A DNA stretch of 64,000 bases from Rhodococcus triatomae BKS 15-14 (lineage in GTDB: Bacteria > Actinomycetota > Actinomycetes > Mycobacteriales > Mycobacteriaceae), in the NCBI GenBank assembly GCA_000341795.1, contig AODO01000001.1:62001-126000 (forward strand), read 5' to 3'. Positions 11,101 to 20,410 of the stretch are shown piece after piece. Numbering within the stretch: the first letter of the stretch is position 1; every line of letters begins with the position of its first letter. The notes below the pieces were generated by a model. It was not told the DNA's origin and ran no database searches. It saw only the letters and a program-made list of their open reading frames with translations. The position numbers and the translations under genes were made by a program.

Positions 11101-12024
11101 TCACGCCCCCACGCTCAGGAGTGTGCGGGCGATCTCCTCGCCCACCTCGGTCGCCGCCGCGGTCATGATGTCGAGGTTGCCCGCGTACGTCGGCAGGAAG
11201 TCACCGGCGCCCTCGACTTCGACGAAGGTGGTGACGGTGGCGTGTCCGCCGGACACCACGCTCGGGTCGTCGAACTGCGGTTCGTTGAGGAGCCGGTAGC
11301 CGGGTACGTAACGCTGCACGTCCGCGACCGTGCGTTGGATCGACTCCGTGATCGCGGCCCGGTCCGCGTCCTCCGGGATCGCGCAGAAGACGGTGTCGCG
11401 CATGATCATCGGCGGATCCGCCGGATTGAGGACGATGATCGCCTTCCCCCGTCCGGCACCACCGATCACCTCCACCCCGATGCTGGTGGTCTTGGTGAAC
11501 TCGTCGATGTTGGCGCGGGTCCCGGGCCCGGCGGACACCGAGGCCACCGACGCGACGATCTCCGCGTACGGGACGTCGACGACCCGGGACACCGCGTGCA
11601 CGATCGGGATGGTCGCCTGGCCACCGCAGGTGATCATGTTGACGTTCGGCGCGGCGAGGTGCTCGCGGAGATTCGCCGTCGGCACCACGGCCGGACCGAC
11701 GGCGGCCGGTGTCAGGTCGATCGCACGGATGCCGGCCGCCTCGTAGGCCGGTGCCGCGCCCCGGTGCACGCGGGCGGAGGTCGCCTCGAACACCAGGTCG
11801 GGTTTGTCCTCCTGCTCGAGCAGCCACCCGATGCCGTCCGAGGAGACGTCGAGCCCCATCGACCGGGCGCGGGCCAGGCCCTCGCTGTCGGGGTCGATCC
11901 CGACCATCCACCGTGGTTCGAGCCACTCCGACCGCTGCAGCTTGTACAGCAGGTCCGTCCCGATGTTGCCCGACCCGACGACCGCGACGCGTGCCTTCGC
12001 CTGCGATGTATCCGACGGTGTCAT
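11101..12024 (-). CDS. hsaG: acylating propanal/acetaldehyde dehydrogenase
   Basis: HsaG oxidises the aldehyde released by HsaF to its CoA ester (propanoyl-CoA in steroid degradation) with NAD+. The 307-residue protein shows the NAD motif [10 protein letters not shown] near residue 15 and the catalytic cysteine in [11 protein letters not shown] near residue 130. A GGAGG box precedes the ATG. It lies 17 bases after the upstream flavoprotein and four before hsaF. HsaF and HsaG form a channelling complex in characterised systems. HsaE, the hydratase that makes the HsaF substrate, is not beside it. Confidence 0.94.
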   Translation of the reverse strand: MTPSDTSQAKARVAVVGSGNIGTDLLYKLQRSEWLEPRWMVGIDPDSEGLARARSMGLDVSSDGIGWLLEQEDKPDLVFEATSARVHRGAAPAYEAAGIRAIDLTPAAVGPAVVPTANLREHLAAPNVNMITCGGQATIPIVHAVSRVVDVPYAEIVASVASVSAGPGTRANIDEFTKTTSIGVEVIGGAGRGKAIIVLNPADPPMIMRDTVFCAIPEDADRAAITESIQRTVADVQRYVPGYRLLNEPQFDDPSVVSGGHATVTTFVEVEGAGDFLPTYAGNLDIMTAAATEVGEEIARTLLSVGA

Positions 12025-12041
12025 GGCTCCTCCAGGGTGTG

Positions 12042-13670
12042 TCAGGCCGGCCGCTCCGTGGCCGGCGAGTCGATCGACGACTGGCTTCGGTCGGCGGCGT
12101 GCGCGGCGGCGCGGCGCCCGGAGAACACCGCGTCCGCGAGCGAGAGTCCGCTGACGTAGGAGTTCGAGCAGATTCCGACCGCGGTGCGGCCCGCCGCGTA
12201 GAGCCCGCTGACGGGTGCACCCGCCCGGTCGAGGACGCCGCCGGTGTCCTCGTCGACGATCAGTCCGCCGAGGGTGATCGTCGGCAGCGGATTGGTCAGG
12301 CTCTTCTTCAGGGACACGTCGAACAGCGAGTACGGGCCGGCGGTCAGCGGGCGCCGGAAGTCGTCCGGCTTGCCCATGGGGTCGGGCTCGCCGTTCTCGA
12401 TCGCGGTGTTGTGGGCGGCGACGGTGGCAGCCAGGCCGGCGGGGTCGATTCCGACGGCGGCCGCCGCCTTCTCGAGGGTGGCTGCGGAGGTCCCGTCGAC
12501 ACGCATCATGGTTTCGGCCTGGATGCGCTGGAACCAGTTGTTCTGGCTGCCGAGCTGGGTGCGGGCCTGCTCGACGAGCGCAGCATCGGCGACGAGCCAG
12601 CCGTGACCGTCGCCCTCGGCGATCATCGCGTGCCCGAGCGCCGCGCCGTACCGCGATTCGTCCACCATCCGGTTGCCGTGTCGGTCCACCAGGATGGATC
12701 CGAGGAACGCGCTCGGCGGGACGATGAAGCGCCACGCCGAGATGTGCGAGAGCTTGTCGGTGGCACCGCCTGCTTCGGCGCCCATCGCGATACCACTGCC
12801 GTCGTCGGCCGAGGTGCCGAGTGGGAGCCCGTCGAGGTAGCGCGGCGCGTGTGTCGCCACCATGTCCCGGTTACCGATGAACCCGCCAGCACTGAGGATC
12901 ACGCCGCCACGCGCCTCGATGCGCAGCGTGGTGGCGTACCGTGCCTCGATCCGGTTGACGATCCGATCGAGGAAGCGGCGCAGCGGAGGGTAGTAGATAC
13001 CCGGCTTCGCGGAGATCGAGGCGAGGCGGGCATGCCTGGCGCGCACCCGGGCGGGTGCGTCGCGAAGGCTCTGGCACTCCACGCCGACCACGTCCCCATT
13101 GTCGTCCGTGATCATCCGGACCGCACGGGTTTGCCGTTCCAGGCGCAACCCCTTGGCCAGCGCCGACTCGATCAGCGGCCGGTACAGCATCTTCCCCGAC
13201 ACCCCGCGCCCATGTGCTCGGTGACCCCGCGGCGCCGGTGTGGCGACGTCGCGGAATCCGCCCGCGGCCTCGCTGCCCGAGAAGTAGAGGTAGTGCTTGT
13301 CGGTCGGATAGGACGTCTTGTAGGGGCACAGCGAACCCTCGAACGGAACCCCGTTGTCGCGCAGCCAGTCGATGGTCGCCGGGCTGGTCTCGCAGAATCG
13401 ACGCAGCGTGTCGGGGCGGACGGCGTCGCCGACCTCGCGCGAGAGGTACGCGAACATCGCGTCGACGGTGTCGGTGACGCCGGCCTCCCGCTGGACGGCG
13501 GTGCCGCCGCCCGCGTAGAAGATTCCGCCGGAGATGGTGCTGGTTCCACCGCCCCCGAACCGATCGAGAGCCAGAACCTCCGCCCCGGCGTCCAGGGCCT
13601 CGATGGCGGCGGATGCCCCCGCCACACCGGTGCCGACGACCACCACGTCCGCGGACAGATCCCAGGTCAC
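12042..13670 (-). CDS. KstD-like FAD-dependent oxidoreductase at the usual hsaE position
   Basis: A 542-residue flavoprotein of the fumarate reductase/ketosteroid dehydrogenase family. The FAD motif [10 protein letters not shown] is near residue 12, with a second FAD contact in [16 protein letters not shown] and a C-terminal [22 protein letters not shown] segment. It differs clearly from the kstD next door and resembles the other mycobacterial KstD-like flavoproteins. GTG is the start. It heads an operon with hsaG and hsaF, behind a KstR-like site. It may dehydrogenate a steroid ring or a later C/D-ring intermediate; the substrate is not evident. The position is occupied by hsaE in other steroid loci. 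Confidence 0.85.
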   Translation of the reverse strand: MTWDLSADVVVVGTGVAGASAAIEALDAGAEVLALDRFGGGGTSTISGGIFYAGGGTAVQREAGVTDTVDAMFAYLSREVGDAVRPDTLRRFCETSPATIDWLRDNGVPFEGSLCPYKTSYPTDKHYLYFSGSEAAGGFRDVATPAPRGHRAHGRGVSGKMLYRPLIESALAKGLRLERQTRAVRMITDDNGDVVGVECQSLRDAPARVRARHARLASISAKPGIYYPPLRRFLDRIVNRIEARYATTLRIEARGGVILSAGGFIGNRDMVATHAPRYLDGLPLGTSADDGSGIAMGAEAGGATDKLSHISAWRFIVPPSAFLGSILVDRHGNRMVDESRYGAALGHAMIAEGDGHGWLVADAALVEQARTQLGSQNNWFQRIQAETMMRVDGTSAATLEKAAAAVGIDPAGLAATVAAHNTAIENGEPDPMGKPDDFRRPLTAGPYSLFDVSLKKSLTNPLPTITLGGLIVDEDTGGVLDRAGAPVSGLYAAGRTAVGICSNSYVSGLSLADAVFSGRRAAAHAADRSQSSIDSPATERPA

Positions 13671-13693
13671 CCGCGCACCACCTTCCGCGTTAG

Positions 13694-13707
13694 GTGAACG
13701 TGTTTCC
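13694..13707. promoter_or_regulatory. KstR-like half-conserved site for the flavoprotein-hsaG-hsaF operon
   Basis: GTGAACGTGTTTCC keeps the AACGTGTT core of the KstR operator but differs at both outer consensus bases. It lies 24 bases upstream of the GTG start of the minus-strand operon. Confidence 0.6.
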
Positions 13708-13781
13708 GTTCAAGTTGGAGCGAATTGCAGGACCGGGCGATACTTCCTGGCAGAAAGGATGGACCAACCCACAGGTAATTC

Positions 13782-13795
13782 TATAACGTGTTCTA
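13782..13795. promoter_or_regulatory. KstR operator abutting the kstD start codon
   Basis: TATAACGTGTTCTA matches the consensus fully and ends one base before the kstD ATG. Its TATAAC end could double as the -10 element of a leaderless promoter, in which case KstR binding would directly cover the polymerase site. Confidence 0.88.
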
Positions 13796-13796
13796 C

Positions 13797-15506
13797 ATGA
13801 GCAAGCAGGAATACGACATCGTCGTCGTCGGCAGCGGCGCTGCCGGTATGACCGCCGCCCTGACCGCCGCCCACCAGGGGCTGAGCGTGGTCCTTCTCGA
13901 GAAGGCCGCCCACTGGGGCGGTTCGACGGCCCGCTCCGGCGGTGGCGTCTGGATCCCCGGCAACAAGGCGCTTCTCGCCGCCGGCCGGCCGGACGACCGC
14001 GAGGAGGCGCGCAAATACCTGCACTCGATCATCGGCACCGCGGCGCCGAAGGAGAAGATCGACACCTACATCGATCGCGGCGCCGAGGCGTTCGACTTCG
14101 TCCTCGACCACAGCCCGCTGAAGATGAAGTGGGTTCCCGGCTACTCCGACTACTACCCCGAGGCACCCGGCGGCCTGTCCTCCGGACGTTCCTGTGAGCC
14201 TGCCCCCTTCAACGCGAAGGTCCTCGGCGCCGAACGTTTCAACCTCGAGCCGCCCTACAGCAAGGCACCGCTCAACTTCGTCGTCACCCAGGCGGACTTC
14301 GTCAAGCTGAACATGATGAAGCGTCAGCCCCGCGTCGGCATGACCCGCGCGATGCGGGTCGGTATCCGCGCCACCTGGGCCCGCGTCACCGGCAAGCATC
14401 TCCTCGGCATGGGCCAGGCGCTCGCCGCCGCCATCCGCAAGGGTCTGCAGGACGCGAAGGTCCCCGTTCTCCTGGAGACGCCGCTCACCGGCCTGATCGT
14501 CGAGAACGACCGCGTGATCGGCGTGCGCGCGACTCACAAGGGCGAGGAGGTCGAGTACATCGCCCGCCACGGCGTCGTCCTGGGCACCGGCGGCTTCGAG
14601 CACAACGCGGAGATGCGCGCGCAGTACCAGCGTCAGCCGATCACCACCGAGTGGACCACCGGCGCCCCGGCGAACACCGGCGACGGTATCCGCGCCGGCC
14701 GCGACCTCGGCGGCGCCCTGGACGTGATGGCCGACGCGTGGTGGGGCCCGACGATCTTCAAGAGCGGCAAGCCGTGGTTCTGCCTCGCCGAGCGCAATCT
14801 TCCCGGCTGCATCATCGTCAACGCCGAGGGCAAGCGGTTCGGCAACGAGTCCGCCCCCTACGTCGAGGCGGTGCACACCATGTACGGCGGCACCTACGGT
14901 GAGGGCGAGGGCCCGGGCGAGAACATCCCGGCATGGCTCGTCTTCGACCAGCGCTACCGCAACAACTACATGTTCGCCGCACTCCAGCCGGGGCAGAAGA
15001 TCCCGTCCCGCTGGATGGAGAACGACAACATCGTCAGCGCGCCGACTCTGGCCGATCTCGCCGCGAAACTCGGTGTGCCCGAGGCGAACCTCGCCGCCAC
15101 CGTGGAGCGCTTCAACGGGTTCGCCGCGACCGGCGTGGACGAGGACTTCCACCGCGGCGACAGCGCCTACGACAAGTACTACGGCGACCCGACGGTCAAG
15201 CCGAACCCGTGCCTCGCCGGACTGGTGCAGGGCCCGTTCTACGCGGCCAAGATCGTCCCCGGCGACCTCGGCACCAAGGGCGGGCTCGTCACCGACGTGA
15301 ACGGCCGCGTGCTGCGCGAGGACGGATCGACGATCGACAACCTCTACGCGGCGGGCAACACGAGCGCGCCGGTGATGGGTCACACCTACGCCGGACCCGG
15401 CGCCACCATCGGACCCGCGATCACCTTCGGGTACCTTGCCGCGCTCGACGTCGCCGCGCGCGCGAAGAACACCGAAACCGACCCCGCAGCAGCCACTTCG
15501 AACTGA
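13797..15506 (+). CDS. kstD: 3-ketosteroid delta-1-dehydrogenase
   Basis: KstD introduces the C1-C2 double bond into 3-keto-4-ene steroids; with KshAB this leads to opening of ring B. The 569-residue flavoprotein begins with the FAD motif VVGSGAAGMTAA near residue 10. Active-site tyrosines are visible at 119 (GYSDYY) and in GHTYAGPGATIGPA near the C-terminus, matching the catalytic Tyr/Gly positions known from R. erythropolis KstD1. The ATG is the annotated start; GTG nine bases upstream is possible but lies within the KstR site. It is followed 12 bases later by chsH3. Confidence 0.95.
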   Translation: MSKQEYDIVVVGSGAAGMTAALTAAHQGLSVVLLEKAAHWGGSTARSGGGVWIPGNKALLAAGRPDDREEARKYLHSIIGTAAPKEKIDTYIDRGAEAFDFVLDHSPLKMKWVPGYSDYYPEAPGGLSSGRSCEPAPFNAKVLGAERFNLEPPYSKAPLNFVVTQADFVKLNMMKRQPRVGMTRAMRVGIRATWARVTGKHLLGMGQALAAAIRKGLQDAKVPVLLETPLTGLIVENDRVIGVRATHKGEEVEYIARHGVVLGTGGFEHNAEMRAQYQRQPITTEWTTGAPANTGDGIRAGRDLGGALDVMADAWWGPTIFKSGKPWFCLAERNLPGCIIVNAEGKRFGNESAPYVEAVHTMYGGTYGEGEGPGENIPAWLVFDQRYRNNYMFAALQPGQKIPSRWMENDNIVSAPTLADLAAKLGVPEANLAATVERFNGFAATGVDEDFHRGDSAYDKYYGDPTVKPNPCLAGLVQGPFYAAKIVPGDLGTKGGLVTDVNGRVLREDGSTIDNLYAAGNTSAPVMGHTYAGPGATIGPAITFGYLAALDVAARAKNTETDPAAATSN

Positions 15507-15518
15507 CAAGGTAATACG

Positions 15519-16379
15519 TTGCCCATCGATCCCTCCATCGCGATCGGCGCCGAGCTCCCGGCCCAGGACTTCACCTGGACGGCGTCGGACGTTCAGCTCT
15601 ACCACCTCGGCATCGGCGCAGGTGCACGCCCGCTCGACTCGAGCGAGCTGCGCTACCTCGACGACGCCAAGCCCCAGGTGCTGCCGACCTTCGCCACCGT
15701 GGTGGCGAACATCCACGCCACCGAGGCACCGAAGGTGTCGTTCCCCGGCGTCGAGATCGACCTGGCGAAGGTGGTGCACGGCAGCCAGGAAGTGACCGTG
15801 CACCAGCCGATCCCGCCGGAGGGCAGCGGCCGGACGACCACCCGGATCGCAGAGGTCTGGGACAAGGGCAAGGCCGCCGTGGTGGTGCAGGAGTCGGTGA
15901 CCACCGACGCCGACGGAAATCCGCTGTGGACCTCACGCTCGTCGATCTTCGCCCGGGGCGAGGGTGGGTTCGGAGGCGAGCGGGGCCCGTCGGAGTCGGT
16001 GGAGCTGCCGGACCGTGCGCCCGACCACGAGGTCGAGGTGCCCACGCTGCCGCAGCAGGCCCTGTTGTACCGGATGTGCGGCGACCGCAACCCGCTGCAC
16101 TCCGACCCGGAATTCGCTGCGGGAGCAGGATTCCCGGCGCCGATTCTGCACGGACTGTGCACCTACGGCATCGTCTGCAAGGCCGCAGTCGACACCGCGC
16201 TCGACGCCGACGCCTCCCGCGTCAAGGGCTACAAGGCGCGTTTCGCCGGGGTCGTGTACCCGGGTGAGACGCTCCTCGTCCGGATCTGGGAGGAGTCGGG
16301 TCGGCTGTTGATCTCGGCCTCCGTCCCGGCCCGGGACGGCTCTCCGGCGCTCGCGGATGTCGTCCTCACCCTGGCCTGA
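15519..16379 (+). CDS. chsH3: MaoC-like enoyl-CoA hydratase of steroid catabolism
   Basis: A double hot-dog (MaoC-type) 2-enoyl-CoA hydratase, matching from memory Rv3538 (hsd4B/ChsH3), which also follows kstD in M. tuberculosis. It hydrates a side-chain enoyl-CoA. The hydratase-2 motif YRMCGDRNPLHSDPEFAAGAG lies near residue 184, with catalytic Asp and His inside it, and the partner strand IPPEGSGRTTTR is in the N-terminal hot dog. The start is TTG with AAGG about eight bases upstream; the N-terminus MPIDPSIAIGAELP is typical of the family. It shares an operon with kstD. Confidence 0.88.
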   Translation: MPIDPSIAIGAELPAQDFTWTASDVQLYHLGIGAGARPLDSSELRYLDDAKPQVLPTFATVVANIHATEAPKVSFPGVEIDLAKVVHGSQEVTVHQPIPPEGSGRTTTRIAEVWDKGKAAVVVQESVTTDADGNPLWTSRSSIFARGEGGFGGERGPSESVELPDRAPDHEVEVPTLPQQALLYRMCGDRNPLHSDPEFAAGAGFPAPILHGLCTYGIVCKAAVDTALDADASRVKGYKARFAGVVYPGETLLVRIWEESGRLLISASVPARDGSPALADVVLTLA

Positions 16380-16387
16380 GGAACAAG

Positions 16388-16454
16388 GGGCGGCCGGCGC
16401 ATCCGGCCGCCCTGTCGGGCCGTCGCACTCACCCACGCCGACGGGCGTGGGTGA
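16388..16454. terminator. two tandem hairpins after chsH3
   Basis: The first hairpin has perfect 10-base arms (16388-16397 with 16403-16412) and a five-base loop. The second has perfect 11-base arms (16429-16439 with 16444-16454) and a four-base loop. Together they should end the kstD-chsH3 transcript. Confidence 0.75.
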
Positions 16455-16621
16455 TCGCGTATCCCGAGGCTGCCGGGAACACGACGTCGTCTGTACATCA
16501 TTGATCAGAAATTGTTTCGAACCCGCTGACGCGGGCCTAGTACCCGCCTAAGCTCCCTGGCAATCTGCGCGCGAAAGCGCTCAATCAGCATCAGCCCCTT
16601 TCACCGATTCTGGAGACACGC

Positions 16622-18397
16622 ATGTCGAAGACCGAAACCTCCTCCGGGTTCTCCCGGCGGGGATTCCTCACCGCAGGCGCAGGCGCGGTTGCAGTTACCG
16701 CGATGGGCGGCTGGACGCCCGTCTACGCCCTCCCGCTCCGTGCGGCCGGGTCGCTCGACTCGGGCTCGGCGGGCGGCGGAGCCACCCTTCCCGCTCCCCC
16801 GGACTTCCCTGCCGACATCGATCTCGCGCAGCAGGCGTACCAGAACTGGTCCAAGGAGATCATGCTGGACGCGACCTGGACCGCGACGCCGAAGAACTCG
16901 GGTGAGGTCGTCCGCCTGACCAACTGGGCGCACTCGGTGGGCTACACCCTCCGCCCGCGCGGCGCGATGCACGGGTGGACGCCGCTGACGGTCGTCAACG
17001 GCGCCTCGGTCGACAAGGTGATCCTCGTCGACACCACCAAGCACCTCAACGGCGTCGTCGTCAACGCAGCCGGTTCCCCCGCCACCGTGACCGCCGGCCC
17101 CGGCGCCACCCTCGACGCCATCACCTCGGCGCTGCAGGACAAGGGACTCGGCTGGGCGAACCTGCCCGCACCCGGTGTCCTGACCATCGCGGGCTGCCTC
17201 GCCGTCGACGCGCACGGCGCCGCGCTGCCCGCCGCCGGTCAGAGCACGCAGCCCGGTCACACCTACGGGTCCCTGTCGAACCTCGTCACCTCGCTGACCG
17301 CCGTGGTGTGGAACGGCACCGAGTACGCCGAGCGTTCCTTCTCGCGCAACGACCCGCAGATCCGGCCGCTGCTGACCGCCCTCGGCCGCACCTTCATCAC
17401 CTCGGTGACCATGCAGGCCGGCCCGAACTTCCGGATGCGCTGCCAGAGCATCACCGACATCAAGTGGCAGGAACTGTTCGGCGCCAAGGGCGCATCGGGC
17501 CGCACGTTCCAGAGCTACGTCGAGTCCAACGGCGGCGTCGAGGCGATCTGGTACCCCTTCACCGAGAAGCCGTGGCTCAAGGTCTGGTCGGTGTCCCCGA
17601 ACAAGCCCTCCGGCTCGAAGGAGGTCAACAAGCCGTACAACTACCCGTTCTCGGACAACCTGCCCGAGGCGATCACCGACCTGCTCGGCCAGATGAACGC
17701 CGGCGCACCGGGTATCGCTCCCCTGTTCGGCCAGACCATGTACGCGACCACCGTCGCAGGCCTCGCCGCGACCAACTCGTCGGACATCTGGGGCTGGTCG
17801 AAGGACATCCAGTTCTACATCAAGGCCACCACCCTGCGTCTGACGGAGGGCGGCGGCGCCGTCATCACCAGCCGGGAGAACATCGGCCAGGTCATCCACG
17901 ACTTCGCCGTGTGGTTCAACGAGCGCATCGAGTTCTACAAGTCGAAGGGCCAGTACCCGCTCAACGGCCCCGTCGAGATCCGTTGCTGCGGCCTGGACCA
18001 GCAGGCGGACCTGAAGGTTCCGACCGCGGGCGCTCCGACCATCTCCGCGATGCGTCCCCGCCCGGACCACCCGGAGTGGGACACCGCCATCTGGCTCAAC
18101 GTCCTCGGCGTCCCCGGCACGCCGGGCATGTTCGCGTTCTACCGCGAGATGGAGCAGTGGATGCGCTCGCACTACACCGGCGCGGACTACACCTTCCGCC
18201 CGGAGTGGTCGAAGGGCTGGGCGTTCGGTCCGGAACTGCCCTACACCGACGGCGCGATCATCAGCGGGGCACTGCCGCAGAGCTACCGCGACGGTCTCCC
18301 CGCGGGCGACAACTGGGACACCGCGGTCGCGGCGTTCAACGAGTTCGATCCGCACAAGGTCTACAGCAACAGCTTCATGGATCAGCTGCTGCCCTGA
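16622..18397 (+). CDS. exported type II (VAO-family) cholesterol oxidase
   Basis: Predicted cholesterol oxidase with covalently bound FAD, converting cholesterol to cholest-4-en-3-one with H2O2 release. A Tat signal (SRRGFLTAGAGAVAV) occupies the first 37 or so residues, so it acts outside the membrane. The FAD-linking His is His117 in RGAMHGWTPL, as in the Brevibacterium sterolicum type II enzyme. The PP-loop region and the cholesterol-oxidase C-terminal domain follow; 591 residues is the usual size. TGGAGA lies before the ATG. It starts the pathway whose ring enzymes lie just upstream and is unrelated to the GMC-type oxidase. Confidence 0.93.
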   Translation: MSKTETSSGFSRRGFLTAGAGAVAVTAMGGWTPVYALPLRAAGSLDSGSAGGGATLPAPPDFPADIDLAQQAYQNWSKEIMLDATWTATPKNSGEVVRLTNWAHSVGYTLRPRGAMHGWTPLTVVNGASVDKVILVDTTKHLNGVVVNAAGSPATVTAGPGATLDAITSALQDKGLGWANLPAPGVLTIAGCLAVDAHGAALPAAGQSTQPGHTYGSLSNLVTSLTAVVWNGTEYAERSFSRNDPQIRPLLTALGRTFITSVTMQAGPNFRMRCQSITDIKWQELFGAKGASGRTFQSYVESNGGVEAIWYPFTEKPWLKVWSVSPNKPSGSKEVNKPYNYPFSDNLPEAITDLLGQMNAGAPGIAPLFGQTMYATTVAGLAATNSSDIWGWSKDIQFYIKATTLRLTEGGGAVITSRENIGQVIHDFAVWFNERIEFYKSKGQYPLNGPVEIRCCGLDQQADLKVPTAGAPTISAMRPRPDHPEWDTAIWLNVLGVPGTPGMFAFYREMEQWMRSHYTGADYTFRPEWSKGWAFGPELPYTDGAIISGALPQSYRDGLPAGDNWDTAVAAFNEFDPHKVYSNSFMDQLLP

Positions 18398-18446
18398 CGT
18401 CTCGTCGGCGCGGCCGCCCGTGACGATCGGCCGAACCTCCCCTGTT

Positions 18447-18484
18447 CGAAGGGCCGGCACCCGCTTCCGGGTGCCGGCCCTTCG
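18447..18484. terminator. bidirectional terminator between the cholesterol oxidase and SDR genes
   Basis: A perfect 17-bp stem (18447-18463 with 18468-18484) closes on the stable tetraloop CTTC, between two convergent genes. Confidence 0.9.
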
Positions 18485-18490
18485 GCGTTC

Positions 18491-19327
18491 TCAACCCGTG
18501 ACGCGCGCGGCGTTGCCCGCGTCGACGGGAAGCACGGTGCCACTCACGTGGGCGGCGGCCTCGGCGGCGAAGAACAGCACCACGCGGGTGATCTCCTCGG
18601 GCTCGAGCCACGGCACCGGCTGCGCGTGCAACGAGGTGAAAACCGGCGCCACGTCGTCGACGGTCGGAGCCTCGAGATCGGGGCGCAGCATGGAGTACAG
18701 CGCGGCGTTGTGGATCATCGGGGTCGAGATGTTCCCGGGCGCAATCGCGTTGACGGTGATCCCGTGCTGCGCGAGGTCGAGCGCCGCGCTCTTGGTCAGA
18801 CCGATCACGCCCCACTTCGACGCCGAGTACGCGGCCATGTTGGTGTTGCCGGCACGGCCCAGCATCGACGAGATCGTGACGATCCGTCCGTATCCGCGCT
18901 CGATCATCCCCGGCGCGACCGCGCCGACGGTGTTGAAGACGCCCGTCAGATTGCTCGAGATCGTCTCGTTCCACTGCGCGCTCGTCATCGACTGCACCGG
19001 CGCCGCCACGGAGACGCCGGCATTCGCGACGGCGATGTCGACACGGCCGAACTCGTCGTGCGCGCGCGCCACCACGGCGTCCATAGCCGGGCGGTCCGCG
19101 GTGTCCGCCTTGACGGCGATGCAGCGACGGCCCGTCTTCTCGACCAGCCGCGCGGTCTCGGCGAGATCCTCCTCGGTCGCGAGCGGGTAGAACACCACAT
19201 CGCTGTTCTCGCACCGGTCGACGATCACGATGTCGGCGCCGCGCTCGGCGAAGGCGAGGGCGTGTGCCCGGCCCTGTCCACGCGCACCGCCGGTGATCAG
19301 TGCCACCTTGCCGTCGAATTCACCCAT
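18491..19327 (-). CDS. mycofactocin-type short-chain dehydrogenase
   Basis: A 278-residue SDR. The cofactor motif TGGARGQGRAHA is near residue 13; NAGVS, the Ser in SSMLG and the YSASK catalytic pair follow. After VIVD it carries the insertion with YPLATEEDLAET, characteristic of the SDR subfamily coupled to the peptide redox cofactor mycofactocin, whose NAD is tightly bound. GAGGAG precedes the ATG. It sits between a cholesterol oxidase and a BASS transporter, which suggests a steroid or other lipophilic alcohol as substrate; this is inference. No mycofactocin biosynthesis gene is in the window. Confidence 0.85.
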   Translation of the reverse strand: MGEFDGKVALITGGARGQGRAHALAFAERGADIVIVDRCENSDVVFYPLATEEDLAETARLVEKTGRRCIAVKADTADRPAMDAVVARAHDEFGRVDIAVANAGVSVAAPVQSMTSAQWNETISSNLTGVFNTVGAVAPGMIERGYGRIVTISSMLGRAGNTNMAAYSASKWGVIGLTKSAALDLAQHGITVNAIAPGNISTPMIHNAALYSMLRPDLEAPTVDDVAPVFTSLHAQPVPWLEPEEITRVVLFFAAEAAAHVSGTVLPVDAGNAARVTG

Positions 19328-19498
19328 TTGCTGCTCCTCGTCGTCGGACCTCCCATCCTGGTCCGGTCCCGACGCCGACGGGCACAAAGTCCCGGACACC
19401 GGAACGACTTCGTCCCGTTCGTCCGTTCCGTCCCGGTAGCGGCCGGTCCCACCTATCGTGGGTTCACCAGCGGCAACACCGACACCTGGGAGCACCTG

Positions 19499-20410
19499 AT
19501 GGATTCCGCGCTTGCCACGACCGCACTGCCGATCGCGTTGGCGATCATCATGTTCGGACTCGGTTTGTCGCTCGTACCCGCCGACTTCGCCCGCGTGGTG
19601 CGGCACCCGAAAGCCGTCGCGGTCGCCCTGGTGTGCCAGTTGCTGGTGTTGCCTGCGGCCGCGTTCGGCCTCGTCGTGGCCTTCGACCTGTCACCGGTCC
19701 TCGCGGTCGGCATGATGCTGCTCGCCGCGTCTCCGGGCGGCACCACCGCGAACCTCTTCTCCCACCTGTTCCGGGGCGACGTCGCACTGAACGTCACCCT
19801 CACCGCGGTGAACTCCGTGATCGCGGTCGTGACCCTGCCGGTGATCACGAATGCCGCGATCGCGCACTTCGATCCCGCCGAGGGCGCGACCCTCGGATTG
19901 CAGTTCGGGAAGGTGCTGCAGATCTTCGCGATCGTCCTGGTCCCGGTCGCGATCGGCATGTGGGTGCGCGGCACCCGGCCCGGTTTCGCCGAGCGCATGG
20001 ACCGGCCGGTGCGGGTCGGCTCCGCGGTGGTGCTGGCGCTCGTGGTGGTCGGCACCGTCGTGGCCGAACGCGACAACGTCGGCGGCTACCTCGCCGACAT
20101 CGGGATCATGGTCCTGGTGTTCTGCCTGCTGTCGCTGTCGGTGGGATACGTGGTGCCCCGCGTCATCGGGGTCACGCAGCGACAGTCGATCGCGTGCTCG
20201 ATGGAGATCGGCATCCACAACAGCACGCTCGCCATCACCATCGCCGTCAGCCTGCTCGACAGCACGGTGATCGCGGTGCCCGCCGCGGTGTACGGCGTGC
20301 TGATGTTCCCGGTCGCGGCGCTGTTCGGCTGGGCGATCAGCCGGCGCCGCGACGACGCGCCTCACCCGGGTGCCGAGGACTCCGTGTCCGAACCTGTTCG
20401 GCGACGGTAG
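19499..20410 (+). CDS. BASS-family (bile acid:sodium symporter-like) transporter
   Basis: A 303-residue membrane protein with eight to ten hydrophobic segments. Family marks are ASPGGTTANLFSHLF near residue 80, in the first discontinuous helix, and EIGIHNSTLAITIA near residue 238, in the second; both line the Na+/substrate site in known BASS proteins. GGGAG precedes the ATG. Family members carry organic anions, including bile acids and keto acids. The position next to cholesterol genes makes a steroid acid plausible. Its last 49 bases overlap the end of the convergent AraC gene. Confidence 0.87.
   Translation: MDSALATTALPIALAIIMFGLGLSLVPADFARVVRHPKAVAVALVCQLLVLPAAAFGLVVAFDLSPVLAVGMMLLAASPGGTTANLFSHLFRGDVALNVTLTAVNSVIAVVTLPVITNAAIAHFDPAEGATLGLQFGKVLQIFAIVLVPVAIGMWVRGTRPGFAERMDRPVRVGSAVVLALVVVGTVVAERDNVGGYLADIGIMVLVFCLLSLSVGYVVPRVIGVTQRQSIACSMEIGIHNSTLAITIAVSLLDSTVIAVPAAVYGVLMFPVAALFGWAISRRRDDAPHPGAEDSVSEPVRRR

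Noticed and set aside
13710-15803. Minus-strand open frame of about 700 codons across kstD
   Set aside because: No motif and overlapping a strongly supported gene; it arises from the GC-rich third codon position.
16601-18460. Minus-strand open frame across the cholesterol oxidase gene
   Set aside because: Antisense shadow; low-complexity translation and no ribosome site.
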